Shown: piece after piece, positions 1-7,724 of the stretch
Position numbering within the stretch: position 1 is the first letter of the stretch
How the letters are laid out: every line of letters starts with the position of its first letter
Assembly: GCF_024721315.2 (NCBI RefSeq)
Contig: NZ_JANFAK020000080.1
Coordinates: forward strand, 1-39,263
Length of the DNA stretch: 39,263 bases
Source: Streptomyces sp. Isolate_45
GTDB lineage: Bacteria; Actinomycetota; Actinomycetes; Streptomycetales; Streptomycetaceae
Reading direction: 5' to 3'
Position numbers and translations under genes: made by a program
The notes under the pieces: model-generated
Seen by the model: the letters and a program-made list of their open reading frames with translations, nothing else
Database searches by the model: none
Told to the model about the DNA's origin: nothing

Positions 1-222
1 GGCGGCGCCGCGCGGCCGCCGGTGGGCCGCGGGGCCGTGCCGGGGGTGGCGGGGGTGTCCGTGGCCGCGGCGCCCGTACTCGGGGTGTCCGTGGCCGCTC
101 AGGTCGTTCCCGGACCGTCGGTGCCGCCGCGGTCCGGGCCCGGGGCTTCCGCGGCGGCGTACTCCGCGCTGCCCCTGTCCATCCCCGCGCAGGTCACGGC
201 GGGCGCGGGGGACGGCTCGTGA
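1..222 (+). CDS. C-terminal fragment of a low-complexity Ala/Val/Pro/Gly protein
   Basis: An open frame runs from the first base of the window to a TGA at 220-222, so the 5' end is missing. The visible 73 residues are almost only Ala, Val, Pro, Gly and Ser, with a duplicated GVSVAA motif, and no domain is recognisable. Its stop overlaps the GTG start of the ATP-grasp gene in a GTGA arrangement, which implies co-transcription and translational coupling. An in-frame GTG at 22 is an internal possibility, but nothing marks it as the true start. It is probably the disordered tail of a larger protein; function is unknown. Confidence 0.5.
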   Translation, partial: GGAARPPVGRGAVPGVAGVSVAAAPVLGVSVAAQVVPGPSVPPRSGPGASAAAYSALPLSIPAQVTAGAGDGS

Positions 223-1019
223 GGATGGGTCTGATCTCCCCCGACCCGGGGCATCCGCTGCTCGCGGCCACCGCGGCGCTGCTCTCCCCGCGACACACGG
301 TGCTGGTACTGGACCCGGCGGCGGGCGCCGCGGGCGCGCGCGGGACGGCGCCCGACGTCTGCCTGCTCAAGGCGCGGACCCCGGCGGCGCTGGAACTGGC
401 GCGGGAGTTGGAAGGACGGGGCTCCGTCGTGCTGAACTCGGCGGGGGCCACCGAACGCTGCCAGGACCGGATCACCATGGCGGAATCCGCCCGAGCGGCG
501 GGACTCCCCTTCGCCGCCACCCGGGCGTTCGACACCCTCGCGGAGTTGGCGTCCTCGGCGGGCGGGCGACCGGACCGGCCGCTCGTGGTCAAGAGCCGGC
601 GCAGCCGCAAGCACGACCTGGTCGCCCGGGTGGACGGGTCCGACGGGCTGCGGGCACTGGCGGCGACCTGGGGCCGGGAGCCCGTCGTGGTCCAGGACTT
701 CGCCCCCAACAACGGCTGGGACCACAAACTGTGGGTCGTCGGGGAGCAGGTCTTCGCGGCGCTGCGGCGCTCCGAACTGGCACCCGGCGCGGAGGAACCG
801 GCCACGAACCGGGACCGCCTGCCCCCGGAGTGGGTGGAGTCGGCGCTGCGGGTGGGCGAGGTCTTCGGACTGGAGGTCTACGGCGTGGACGTCATCGAGA
901 CCGTCGACGGCACGCCCCTCATCGTGGACGTCAACGCCTTCCCGGGAATCCGCGGCCAGGCCGGCGCGCCGCGGGCCCTGGCGGACCTGGCCCTGCGCCG
1001 GGCCGGGTCTGTTCGATGA
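219..1019 (+). CDS. RimK-like ATP-grasp ligase
   Basis: This 266-residue protein has the ATP-grasp layout: an N-terminal lobe to about residue 90, a nucleotide-binding lysine in the stretch PLVVKSRRSRKHD, a second strand VVVQDFAPNNGWDHKLWVVG, and the C-terminal metal-binding segment YGVDVIE...LIVDVNAFPGI with the acidic and Asn residues that bind Mg-ATP. Family members join a carboxylate to an amine through an acyl-phosphate, as in RimK glutamate ligation or peptide modification. The substrate here is not evident. GTG at 219 is preferred over ATG at 225 because a GGGGGACGG ribosome-binding site lies just upstream and the start overlaps the previous stop. The stop codon lies inside the first unit of a 20-bp tandem repeat. 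Confidence 0.8.
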   Translation: MRMGLISPDPGHPLLAATAALLSPRHTVLVLDPAAGAAGARGTAPDVCLLKARTPAALELARELEGRGSVVLNSAGATERCQDRITMAESARAAGLPFAATRAFDTLAELASSAGGRPDRPLVVKSRRSRKHDLVARVDGSDGLRALAATWGREPVVVQDFAPNNGWDHKLWVVGEQVFAALRRSELAPGAEEPATNRDRLPPEWVESALRVGEVFGLEVYGVDVIETVDGTPLIVDVNAFPGIRGQAGAPRALADLALRRAGSVR

Positions 1020-1109
1020 CCGCGGCGTCCACTTGATGGCCGCGGCGTCCACTTGACGACCCCGACGTCCACTTGACGACCTCGACGTCTACTTGATGAC
1101 CTCGACCTT
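1015..1109. repeat. 20-bp tandem repeat, four full units and one partial
   Basis: Units begin at 1015, 1035, 1055, 1075 and 1095, with consensus GAYGACCNCGRCGTCCACTT and a shortened fifth unit. The array spans the convergent junction: unit 1 holds the stop of the ATP-grasp gene, and units 4-5 overlap the end of the small leftward gene. Read leftward, each unit is a copy of the sequence around that gene's stop (codons for VEVIK), so it probably arose by duplicating that 3' end. As 20 is not a multiple of 3, the copies do not extend the protein. Confidence 0.9.
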
Positions 1110-1208
1110 CTTGTCCCCGGCGGATGCGACGGCCTGCGAGGCGGCGCCCAGCACGGCGACGACGGCGAACAGGACGGCGGCGACGGCGGCCTTGCGCTTG
1201 CGGTTCAC
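1089..1208 (-). CDS. Tiny secreted peptide (39 aa)
   Basis: A GTG at 1208 preceded by AGGGGGAA gives a 39-residue product, VNRKRKAAVAAVLFAVVAVLG and on. It has a basic N-terminus, a hydrophobic stretch at about residues 7-24 and an Ala-X-Ala-like site (AVASA) before a highly charged tail ending KKVEVIK, which is a classic Sec signal-peptide layout. If cleaved, only about 9 residues would remain; if not, it is a single-pass membrane peptide. A longer frame to 1289 exists, but its N-terminus is Arg-rich junk without a ribosome-binding site. The 3' end is the apparent source of the adjacent 20-bp repeat. Function unknown. Confidence 0.55.
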   Translation of the reverse strand: MNRKRKAAVAAVLFAVVAVLGAASQAVASAGDKKVEVIK

Positions 1209-1342
1209 GGTTCCCCCTGTGTCATGACGGTCCGCGGCCCACGACGGCCCGCGCCCACGAAGCCTCCCACCGGCCCCGTCCGGCGGCAAGGCCCGCCGAG
1301 GGGCACACTCCCTACCCTGGCAGTCGACGGAAGGGCGGTGCC

Positions 1343-2395
1343 ATGCGCGCTGTGGTGTTCGAGCGGTACGGGGAGTTGGCCGGGGTACGGGAGGTGCCAG
1401 ATCCGGGTCCTGCCCCGGGCGGCGTCGTCGTGCGCGTCGAGGCGACGGGACTGTGCCGCAGCGACTGGCACGGCTGGATGGGCCACGACCCGGACATCGT
1501 GCTGCCGCACGTGCCCGGCCACGAACTGGCCGGAGTGGTCGAGGCGGTCGGTCCCGCGGTCACCGCCTGGCGACCCGGTGACCGGGTGACCGTACCGTTC
1601 GTCTGCGCCTGCGGCAGCTGCGCGGACTGCGCCGCGGGCCAGCACCAGGTGTGCGCGCGCCAGACGCAGCCCGGCTTCACGCACTGGGGTTCCTTCGCGG
1701 AGTACGTGGCCCTGGACCACGCCGACGTGAATCTGGTGGCCGTCCCCGAGGACGTCTCGTTCGCGACGGCCGCCGGCCTGGGCTGCCGCTTCGCGACGGC
1801 GTTCCGGGCGGTGATCGCGCGGGGCAGGGTGGCCCCGGGCGAGTGGGTCGCGGTCCACGGCTGCGGCGGGGTCGGCCTGTCCGCCGTGATGATCGCGGCA
1901 GCGGCGGGAGCGCGGGTGATCGCGGTGGACACCGCGCCGGGCGCGTTGGAACTGGCCCGCGCCTTCGGGGCGGCCGCCTGCGTGAACGCCGCGGACGCCG
2001 GCCCCGGCGGTACGGCCGGGGCGGTGCGGGAGCTGTCCGGTGGTGGCGCGCACCTCTCGCTGGACGCCCTGGGCTCCCCCGCGACCGCGGCCGCCTCGGT
2101 GGCCGGGCTGCGCCGGCGGGGCCGGCACGTGCAGGTCGGGTTGTTGCCGGCGGCGGCCGGTCCCGCCGTGCTGCCCATGGACCGGGTGATCGGCTGGGAG
2201 CTGGAGGTCCTGGGCAGCCACGGGATGGCCGCCCACGCCTACCCGCCGATGCTGGAGCTGGTCCGCTCGGGGACGCTCCGGCCGGACCTGCTGGTCACCT
2301 CGCTCATCGGTCTGGAGGCCGCCCCGGCGGCGCTCGCCGCGATGGGCTCGGTGGTGGGGGCCGGGGTCACCGTCATCCTGCCGTCGTCGCCCTGA
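1343..2395 (+). CDS. Zinc-dependent alcohol dehydrogenase (MDR family)
   Basis: This 350-residue medium-chain dehydrogenase has the expected order: a GroES-like catalytic domain with Cys38 (GLCRSDWH) and the His60-Glu61 pair of the GHE motif, which contribute to the catalytic zinc site; the structural zinc lobe with Cys90, Cys93, Cys96 and Cys104 (CxxCxxCx7C); and a Rossmann fold with GCGGVG. The dinucleotide-binding strand ends in Asp (VIAVD), which favours NAD over NADP. It would oxidise alcohols or reduce aldehydes in the cytoplasm; substrate unknown. ATG at 1343 follows GGAAGGGCGG. A TACCCT at 1312-1317 could be a -10 element. It ends about 200 bases before the glucanase gene and is probably a separate unit. 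Confidence 0.9.
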   Translation: MRAVVFERYGELAGVREVPDPGPAPGGVVVRVEATGLCRSDWHGWMGHDPDIVLPHVPGHELAGVVEAVGPAVTAWRPGDRVTVPFVCACGSCADCAAGQHQVCARQTQPGFTHWGSFAEYVALDHADVNLVAVPEDVSFATAAGLGCRFATAFRAVIARGRVAPGEWVAVHGCGGVGLSAVMIAAAAGARVIAVDTAPGALELARAFGAAACVNAADAGPGGTAGAVRELSGGGAHLSLDALGSPATAAASVAGLRRRGRHVQVGLLPAAAGPAVLPMDRVIGWELEVLGSHGMAAHAYPPMLELVRSGTLRPDLLVTSLIGLEAAPAALAAMGSVVGAGVTVILPSSP

Positions 2396-2461
2396 CCCGG
2401 AGCCGCCCGTGTTCGGCGGAGCAACCCACTCCGCCCTCAACTCCCCTGTCTTCCACAACTC

Positions 2462-2490
2462 TTGACGGCACACGGGGTGAGGAGCACAGT
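2462..2490 (+). promoter_or_regulatory. Predicted housekeeping promoter of the glucanase gene
   Basis: TTGACG at 2462-2467 and CACAGT at 2485-2490 are separated by 17 bases, fitting an HrdB-type promoter with a strong -35 and a moderate -10. Transcription would start near 2497, just before the palindromic operator and about 105 bases before the glucanase ATG. Confidence 0.55.
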
Positions 2491-2504
2491 GTCCAGCGGC
2501 CCGG

Positions 2505-2524
2505 CCTTGAGAGCGCTCTCAAGG
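2505..2524. promoter_or_regulatory. LacI-family operator, 20-bp perfect palindrome
   Basis: CCTTGAGAGCGCTCTCAAGG reads the same on both strands. The core GAGCGCTC with a central CG step is typical of LacI/GalR sites in streptomycetes (CebR-type sites contain GGGAGCGCTCCC). It sits immediately downstream of the predicted start point, where a bound repressor would block transcription of the glucanase gene. A LacI-family gene lies directly after the glucanase. Confidence 0.8.
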
Positions 2525-2603
2525 GGATTCCGCCACGGACTCCGCTCCCCCGCGCCTCCCCCGTACCACGCCTTCGGGCGTCTCGGAGAGGACATCCACG
2601 CAT

Positions 2604-4040
2604 ATGCCATCCGGTACAGAACGGCCGTCCTTACGTCGCACCGTCATCGCGGGCCTGAGCACCCTCGGCGTGCTCGCGGCCACCGTCACGGCCTCCGTCC
2701 TGCCCGCCGGGGCGGCGGCGCCGCGATCCCCGGCCGCCCATCCCGTCCCGTCCGGCTGGTCCCAGGTGTTCCTCGACGAGTTCGACGGGCCGGCGGGATC
2801 CGGGGTCGACACCGCCGACTGGCAGTACACCACCGGGACGAGCTACCCCGGCGGCCCCGCCAACTTCGGTACCGGCGAGATCGAGACGATGACCGCCGAC
2901 CCGTCCAACGTGTCCCTCGACGGCGCCGGGAACCTGCTGATCACACCCCGCCGCGACGCGGCCGGCAACTGGACCTCGGGGCGTGTCGAGACCCGCAGAT
3001 CGGACTTCCGGCCCCCCGCGGGCGGCACGCTCCGGGTCGAGGCCCGCGTCCGGATGCCCGACGTGACCGGCCCGGCGGCGAAGGGGTACTGGCCGGCCTT
3101 CTGGATGCTGGGCGGCCCCTACCGCGGCAACTGGTGGAACTGGCCCGGCATCGGCGAGCTCGACATCCTGGAGAACGTCCAGGGCATCAACCAGGTCTGG
3201 TCCACCATGCACTGCGGCACCAGCCCCGGCGGCCCCTGCAACGAGACGACCGGCATCGGCGGGAAGCAGGTCTGTCCCGGCCTGAGCTGCCAGGCGGGCT
3301 TCCACACCTACGCCGTCGAGTGGGACAGGTCCACCGCCCCCGAGCAGATGCGCTTCTATGTCGACACGCTCAACTACCACACCGTACGGGCCGACCAGGT
3401 CGACGCCGCCACCTGGGCCGCCGCCACCGGCCACGGCTATTTCCTCATCCTGAACGTCGCCATGGGCGGCGGGTTCCCCGACGCCTTCGGCGGCGGCCCC
3501 GACGCGGGGACCGTGCCCGGACACCCGATGACCGTCGACCACGTACGCGTGCTCCAGTCACCCGGCGGCACGACGACCCCGCCGACCACACCCCCGACGA
3601 CCCCGCCCACCACCCCGCCGGGCGGCCACCGGGACGCCTACGCGCCCATCCGGGCCGAAACCCACGACGCGCAGTCCGGGCTGGCCGTCGAGGCCACCAC
3701 CGACACCGGGGGCGGGCAGGACGTCACCTCCATCGCCAACGGCGACTGGGCCCGGTTCTCGGGCGTCGACTTCGGTTCCGGCACCGCCGGGCAGTTCCTC
3801 GCCCGGGTCGCGAGCGGCGCGACCGGCGGGGTGAGCGGCCTCGTCGAGGTCCGGCTCGACAGCCGGACCGGCCCGCCCGTCGGCAGCTTCTCCGTCGCCG
3901 GGACCGGCGGTTGGCAGAACTGGCGGACCGTGCCGGCGAACATGACGGCGGTCGGCGGCGTACACGACGTGTACCTGACCTTCACCAGCGGTCAGCCCGC
4001 CGACTTCGTGAACCTCAACTGGTTCCACTTCGCCCGATGA
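2604..4040 (+). CDS. Secreted GH16 beta-1,3-glucanase with CBM6
   Basis: This 478-residue extracellular enzyme has a signal peptide at about 1-39 (RR, hydrophobic core, AGAAA-P cleavage region; possibly Tat-exported). A GH16 catalytic domain covers about 45-315, with signature ELDILE at 185-190: Glu185 nucleophile, Asp187, Glu190 acid/base. A TTPPTTPPTTPP linker runs about 317-337, and a C-terminal CBM6-like module from about 340 to the end carries RAE, GDWARF and NLNWFHF segments. It probably hydrolyses beta-1,3-glucans such as laminarin or fungal wall glucan. ATG at 2604 follows GAGAGGA. The upstream palindrome and downstream LacI gene indicate induction by a glucan breakdown product. Confidence 0.92.
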   Translation: MPSGTERPSLRRTVIAGLSTLGVLAATVTASVLPAGAAAPRSPAAHPVPSGWSQVFLDEFDGPAGSGVDTADWQYTTGTSYPGGPANFGTGEIETMTADPSNVSLDGAGNLLITPRRDAAGNWTSGRVETRRSDFRPPAGGTLRVEARVRMPDVTGPAAKGYWPAFWMLGGPYRGNWWNWPGIGELDILENVQGINQVWSTMHCGTSPGGPCNETTGIGGKQVCPGLSCQAGFHTYAVEWDRSTAPEQMRFYVDTLNYHTVRADQVDAATWAAATGHGYFLILNVAMGGGFPDAFGGGPDAGTVPGHPMTVDHVRVLQSPGGTTTPPTTPPTTPPTTPPGGHRDAYAPIRAETHDAQSGLAVEATTDTGGGQDVTSIANGDWARFSGVDFGSGTAGQFLARVASGATGGVSGLVEVRLDSRTGPPVGSFSVAGTGGWQNWRTVPANMTAVGGVHDVYLTFTSGQPADFVNLNWFHFAR

Positions 4041-4110
4041 CGGCCGCCCGGCAGCCCCGGAGGCGTCCGCCGCCGGCCCTACCGGCAACACTGCTCGTCC
4101 TGCCGGCCGC

Positions 4111-4144
4111 CCCGTACGACGACGTCGACGACCGGTCGTACGGG
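4111..4144 (+). terminator. Stem-loop after the glucanase gene
   Basis: Perfect 10-bp arms CCCGTACGAC (4111-4120) and GTCGTACGGG (4135-4144) enclose a 14-base loop, 70 bases after the glucanase stop. There is no T-run, as is usual in GC-rich actinomycetes. Confidence 0.55.
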
Positions 4145-4205
4145 CGGATCCTCGGCAAAGCGGCCCCTCCGACCCGTCCGGCCCCGGGCGTCGGCCGGTG
4201 ACGGC

Positions 4206-4246
4206 CCCGTACCGGCGGAGCCCCTTCGGGGGCCCGGCGGTACGGG
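4206..4246. terminator. Nested inverted repeat before the LacI gene
   Basis: Outer arms CCCGTACCG (4206-4214) and CGGTACGGG (4238-4246) surround an inner CCCC-TTCG-GGGG hairpin (4221-4232) with a stable UUCG-type loop. It may be a second terminator, or a leader structure or operator for the LacI-family gene that starts at 4298. Confidence 0.45.
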
Positions 4247-4297
4247 TTACCCTGCTGCCCGGCGAGGAGCGCCCCCGCAGAGGCAGGAGGACCATCC

Positions 4298-5377
4298 GTG
4301 CCCGATCAGCTTTCCGTGACCCCCCGGGCGGCCGCGGCGCCCGGCGGCCGCCCCACCCTGGAGGCCGTCGCGGCGGCCGCCGGGGTCTCCCGGGCGACCG
4401 CGTCCCGCGTGGTCAACGGCGGCGAAGGGGTGCGGCCGCATCTGGTCGACAAGGTCGAGGAGGCCGTCCGCGAACTGGGCTACGTGCCCAATCCGGCCGC
4501 GCGCACCCTGGTCACGCGGCGGACCGGGGCCGTCGCGGTGATCATCGCGGAACCGGAGGTGCGGATCTTCTCCGATCCGTTCTTCTCCCGGCAGGTCCGC
4601 GGCATCAGCAGGGAACTGACCGCGAGCGACACCCAGTTGGTGCTGCTATTGGTCGAGGACCACCGGGACTACGAGCGGATCGAGCGCTATCTGGCCGGCG
4701 GACACGTCGACGGGGCCCTGGCGTTCTCGCTGCACACCGACGATCCGCTGCCCGCCATCACCCGGCGCATCGGCCTGCCGACCGTCTACGGCGGCCGCCC
4801 GGGTTGGACGACCGCACCGGACGCGCGGGACTCCCCCGGCGGTGTCGCGTACGTGGACGCGGACAACCGCGGGGGCGCGCGCCTGGCCGTACGGCACCTG
4901 CTGGACCAGGGGCGTCGGCGGATCGCGCACATCGCCGGACCCCGCGACCAGACCTCGGCCACCGACCGGCTCGACGGATACCTCGACGTGTTGCCGGAAG
5001 CCGATCCGGGGCTGTTGGCCGAGGGTGACTTCACGGCGGCCGGCGGGGCGCGGGCGATGGCCGGGCTGTTGGAACGCAGGCCGGACCTCGACGCCGTGTT
5101 CGCCGCGAACGACCTGATGGCGACGGGTGCGCTGGAGACCCTGCGGGCGCGGGGCCGCCGGGTCCCCGAGGACGTGGCGCTGGTCGGTTTCGACGACGCC
5201 GAGTCGGTGGTGGAGGCCGCGGATCCGCCGCTGACGACGGTGCGTCAGGACATCGAGGGCATGGGCCGGCTGATGGCCCGGCTGCTGCTGCGGTCGTTGG
5301 AGGACCGGCGGGGCGCCGGGGGGCCGCCCCGCCCGGTCATCACGCCGACGACGCTGGTGCGGCGGGCGTCGGCCTGA
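4298..5377 (+). CDS. LacI/GalR-family transcriptional repressor
   Basis: This 359-residue regulator has a LacI helix-turn-helix and hinge at about 19-75 (TLEAVAAAAGVSRATASRVVNG...LGYVPNPAARTLVTRRTGAVAV). A periplasmic-binding-protein-like effector domain follows, with late motifs DAVFAANDLMATGAL, VALVGFDD and PPLTTVRQDIEGMG. The first 18 residues are a Pro/Ala-rich lead. It probably binds the perfect palindrome upstream of the GH16 gene and releases it on binding an oligosaccharide. GTG at 4298 follows AGAGGCAGGAGG. A promoter of its own cannot be defined, so it may be transcribed by read-through or from within the hairpin region. Confident in family, inferential in target. Confidence 0.92.
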   Translation: MPDQLSVTPRAAAAPGGRPTLEAVAAAAGVSRATASRVVNGGEGVRPHLVDKVEEAVRELGYVPNPAARTLVTRRTGAVAVIIAEPEVRIFSDPFFSRQVRGISRELTASDTQLVLLLVEDHRDYERIERYLAGGHVDGALAFSLHTDDPLPAITRRIGLPTVYGGRPGWTTAPDARDSPGGVAYVDADNRGGARLAVRHLLDQGRRRIAHIAGPRDQTSATDRLDGYLDVLPEADPGLLAEGDFTAAGGARAMAGLLERRPDLDAVFAANDLMATGALETLRARGRRVPEDVALVGFDDAESVVEAADPPLTTVRQDIEGMGRLMARLLLRSLEDRRGAGGPPRPVITPTTLVRRASA

Positions 5378-5419
5378 GCGGGTCCGCGTCCGGCGGGGGC
5401 CGGTGCGGGGCGGCCGGGC

Positions 5420-5926
5420 TCACAGGGCCCGTCCCATGCACACGCGCGGCCATCGGTCCAGGCCGTGCAGGGCCTCCTGCCGCCGGATCTCCCGCAGGCC
5501 CGGGGTGAGTTCCTCGTCGGCCAGGATCCGGAAGCCGCAGCGCAGGTAGTAGGGGGCGTTCCAGGGGACGGCGGCGAAGGTGGTCAGGGTGAGTGCGCCG
5601 TCGCGCCGGGCGGCCGCGCGGAGCGCGGCGTGCTCCAGCAGGGCCCGGCCCACTCCCCGGCGCGCGCCGGCCGGGTGCACCGAGACCTGCTCGACGTGGA
5701 GGGCGCCGTCGACCGGCTCGGCGATGAGGTAGGCCAGCGGACGGTCGTCCGGGCCGGTGGCCACCCAGGCCAGGCCGGTGCCGGCGTAGCGGGCGAGCTC
5801 CTCCAGGGGGAGCGGATCGTCGTCGGCGACGGCGGGCATGCCGATGTCGCGGAAGCATTCCCCGGCGGCCCGTTCGATGTCCTGGCAGACCGGAAGGTCC
5901 GCGAGGACCGCTGCTCGTATGCGCAT
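5420..5926 (-). CDS. GNAT-family N-acetyltransferase
   Basis: The 168-residue product carries GNAT motif A: the strand VEQVSVHPAGARRGVGRALLEHA, with the RxxGxG acetyl-CoA pyrophosphate loop at about residues 88-95. Motif B follows as PWNAPYYLRCGFRI. Such enzymes move an acetyl group from acetyl-CoA to an amine on a small molecule or protein; the acceptor is unknown. The gene follows the DUF2330 gene on the same strand with a 42-base gap and may share its transcript. It is convergent with the LacI gene. Start ATG at 5926 gives the usual family N-terminus (MRIRAAVLADLP). Confidence 0.88.
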   Translation of the reverse strand: MRIRAAVLADLPVCQDIERAAGECFRDIGMPAVADDDPLPLEELARYAGTGLAWVATGPDDRPLAYLIAEPVDGALHVEQVSVHPAGARRGVGRALLEHAALRAAARRDGALTLTTFAAVPWNAPYYLRCGFRILADEELTPGLREIRRQEALHGLDRWPRVCMGRAL

Positions 5927-5968
5927 CCGGTCAGTGTCGCCGGGGCGGGGCCCGGTGTGCCAGGGCCC

Positions 5969-7060
5969 CTACCCCTGCCGGGACCGCCGGATGCGGGCGC
6001 GGAGTCCGCGCAGGAGGAGCGCGGCGACGGCCCCCACCGCGATCAAGGCTCCGGCCACGGTCAGCGACCAGACCGGGATTCCGCCGCCCACGGTGAGGAG
6101 TTCGTCGTGGTGGACGACCCTCCGGTAGGGGGTGTCCTCGGCGGTGGCGCGCAGTTCGTGGTCCCCGTCGATGCGCTCGGGCCGCGGGAACCGCTGCTCG
6201 ATCGCCGTGAGGAACAGCGGTGCGGTCCCGGCCAGTTCGGCCAGTGCACCCTCGGGGGTGATGGTTCCGGCGAAGGTGACCTCGGGTGCGGCTCCCCCGA
6301 TCGGGGACAGCGGCTCCATCCGGTGCGCGGCGAGGACGTACAGGTCGAGCGACTGCGGGGTACGGGCCAGTCGGGAGAGCCGCATGGGGTAGACGAGGCG
6401 GTCGGCGGCGAAGCTGATGCGCAGCGGGTCGAGTTCCCCGCCCAGGGTCCGGCCCGGCTCCCGGGGGGCGAGGCGCACGGCGACGTACTCCCACGCGCGG
6501 TCGACGTAGGGCCGCAGTTCGGTGGTGAGCCGGTCGGGCAGTTCGAAGCCGTTGGTCTCCAGCCAGGTCCGCAGGGCGTCGGGGTCGGTGGCGGTCAACC
6601 GGGCGACGTCGAAGTCGCCGAGCCGTTCGCGGCCGACCACGCCGACCGCGGGGGCGCCGCTGCCGGGAAGGGGGGCGCCGGCGGTGTCACGGGAGCCGGA
6701 GGAGAAGGGCCAGTCCCTCTCGCGCGGCCAGAAGTAGGTGCGGGTCCGGTGCTCGGGGCGGGTCAGGCGGCCCAGTTCGGGGAAGAGGTCGGCGTCGCCG
6801 AGCCGTACGGTCGCCCGGCCGGGAACCGGCATGATCCAGGCCGCCTCGCGGGCGGTGCCGCCGACGGTGAACCGCATGACGATCTCCTCGGTACGGCCGT
6901 CCCAGCGCACGACGGAGGCTTCGCGGTCGACGCCGATGCGGGCCGCGTCGCCGGGGACCATCGCCCCGCAGCCGCAGGCGTGGGCGGGGCCGATGACGGT
7001 GCCCGCCTGGGTCACGAGCAGGGCGAACAGGAGGGTCAGGATTCTTCGCTTCGTCCACAC
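5969..7060 (-). CDS. DUF2330 secreted/membrane-anchored protein
   Basis: The 363-residue product begins with a signal peptide (MWTKRRILTLLFALL...), followed at about 28-32 by the ACGCG motif typical of the start of mature DUF2330 proteins. It ends with one transmembrane helix at about 330-352 (IPVWSLTVAGALIAVGAVAALLL) and an Arg-rich cytoplasmic tail. The bulk would face outside the cell. DUF2330 proteins are widespread in actinobacteria and uncharacterised. The GTG at 7060 lacks a strong ribosome-binding site, but gives a complete signal peptide. The GNAT gene follows 42 bases downstream. Confidence 0.75.
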   Translation of the reverse strand: MWTKRRILTLLFALLVTQAGTVIGPAHACGCGAMVPGDAARIGVDREASVVRWDGRTEEIVMRFTVGGTAREAAWIMPVPGRATVRLGDADLFPELGRLTRPEHRTRTYFWPRERDWPFSSGSRDTAGAPLPGSGAPAVGVVGRERLGDFDVARLTATDPDALRTWLETNGFELPDRLTTELRPYVDRAWEYVAVRLAPREPGRTLGGELDPLRISFAADRLVYPMRLSRLARTPQSLDLYVLAAHRMEPLSPIGGAAPEVTFAGTITPEGALAELAGTAPLFLTAIEQRFPRPERIDGDHELRATAEDTPYRRVVHHDELLTVGGGIPVWSLTVAGALIAVGAVAALLLRGLRARIRRSRQG

Positions 7061-7244
7061 GGGTGATGGGACGAGGCCGTGACGCGTCCGGTTCCGCCGC
7101 CCGGTCCGGCCGCCCGGTGCCCGCCGTCACCGCGAACGGCGGGCCGGCCGCCGGGGCGTCGTCATCAAACTGCGGCCGTTCCGTGCCCCGGGAGTGGCCG
7201 CGACGGGGCCGTCGGACGTCCGGCTGATCCCATACTTGTGGCTC

Positions 7245-7724
7245 ATGAGAGGGATGGACAAGCCGCGCAGCAGCCCCCTGGTGCCCGACGCCGTGAGCGC
7301 CGAGATCCTCCGGCACGACTGGGGGTCCATCGAGTGCGGTTGCGGCCGCTCGGCGGAGCATCTGGAAGAGACCCTGTGGAATGCCGCCGAGGGGCATCCG
7401 GCGGCGTTCCACGCCCTGGAGGGCCATGTGTTCGCCGGGTCGCGGCTACGGCCCCCGGCGCCGGCCGCGTGCGGGGTGCTGATGGCCGTGTGGGCGGTCG
7501 GGCCGCCCCGGCTGGCGACCCGCGAGGCGCTGCTGTGGGCGCTGCTGGCGTTCCTGAACACGGAGGACGACGGTTCCTCGCACGAGGCGGGCCTGTACGG
7601 CCAGTGCGCCGCGTTCATCCGTACGGGCCTGCCGGGGCTGCGCCGCGAACGGGCGGCCGCCCCGGGCTCGGTGGCCGCCGCCTACGCCGACGGGGTGCTC
7701 GCGCTCCTGGAGCTCTCCGTCTGA
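7245..7724 (+). CDS. Conserved hypothetical protein (159 aa)
   Basis: I do not recognise a family. The protein is cytoplasmic with no membrane segment, and has a CGCG motif (SIECGCGRSAEHL) near residue 33 and a hydrophobic middle (CGVLMAVWAVG, ALLWALLAFL). ATG at 7245 (MRGMDKPRSS) is chosen over an upstream extension because CATACT at 7231-7236 could be a -10 element for a leaderless or nearly leaderless transcript. ATG at 7254 is an alternative. Its last 43 bases overlap the end of the convergent HAD gene. It is divergent from the DUF2330 gene. Confidence 0.55.
   Translation: MRGMDKPRSSPLVPDAVSAEILRHDWGSIECGCGRSAEHLEETLWNAAEGHPAAFHALEGHVFAGSRLRPPAPAACGVLMAVWAVGPPRLATREALLWALLAFLNTEDDGSSHEAGLYGQCAAFIRTGLPGLRRERAAAPGSVAAAYADGVLALLELSV

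Noticed and set aside
1..1019. Graspetide (ATP-grasp RiPP) precursor-ligase pair
   Set aside because: The visible part of the upstream protein lacks the acidic and Thr/Ser core motifs of such precursors, and its start is missing.
2462..4201. Rightward 579-codon frame overlapping the glucanase
   Set aside because: Out-of-frame shadow rich in Arg and Pro. The GH16 frame has the signal peptide, catalytic motif and CBM6.
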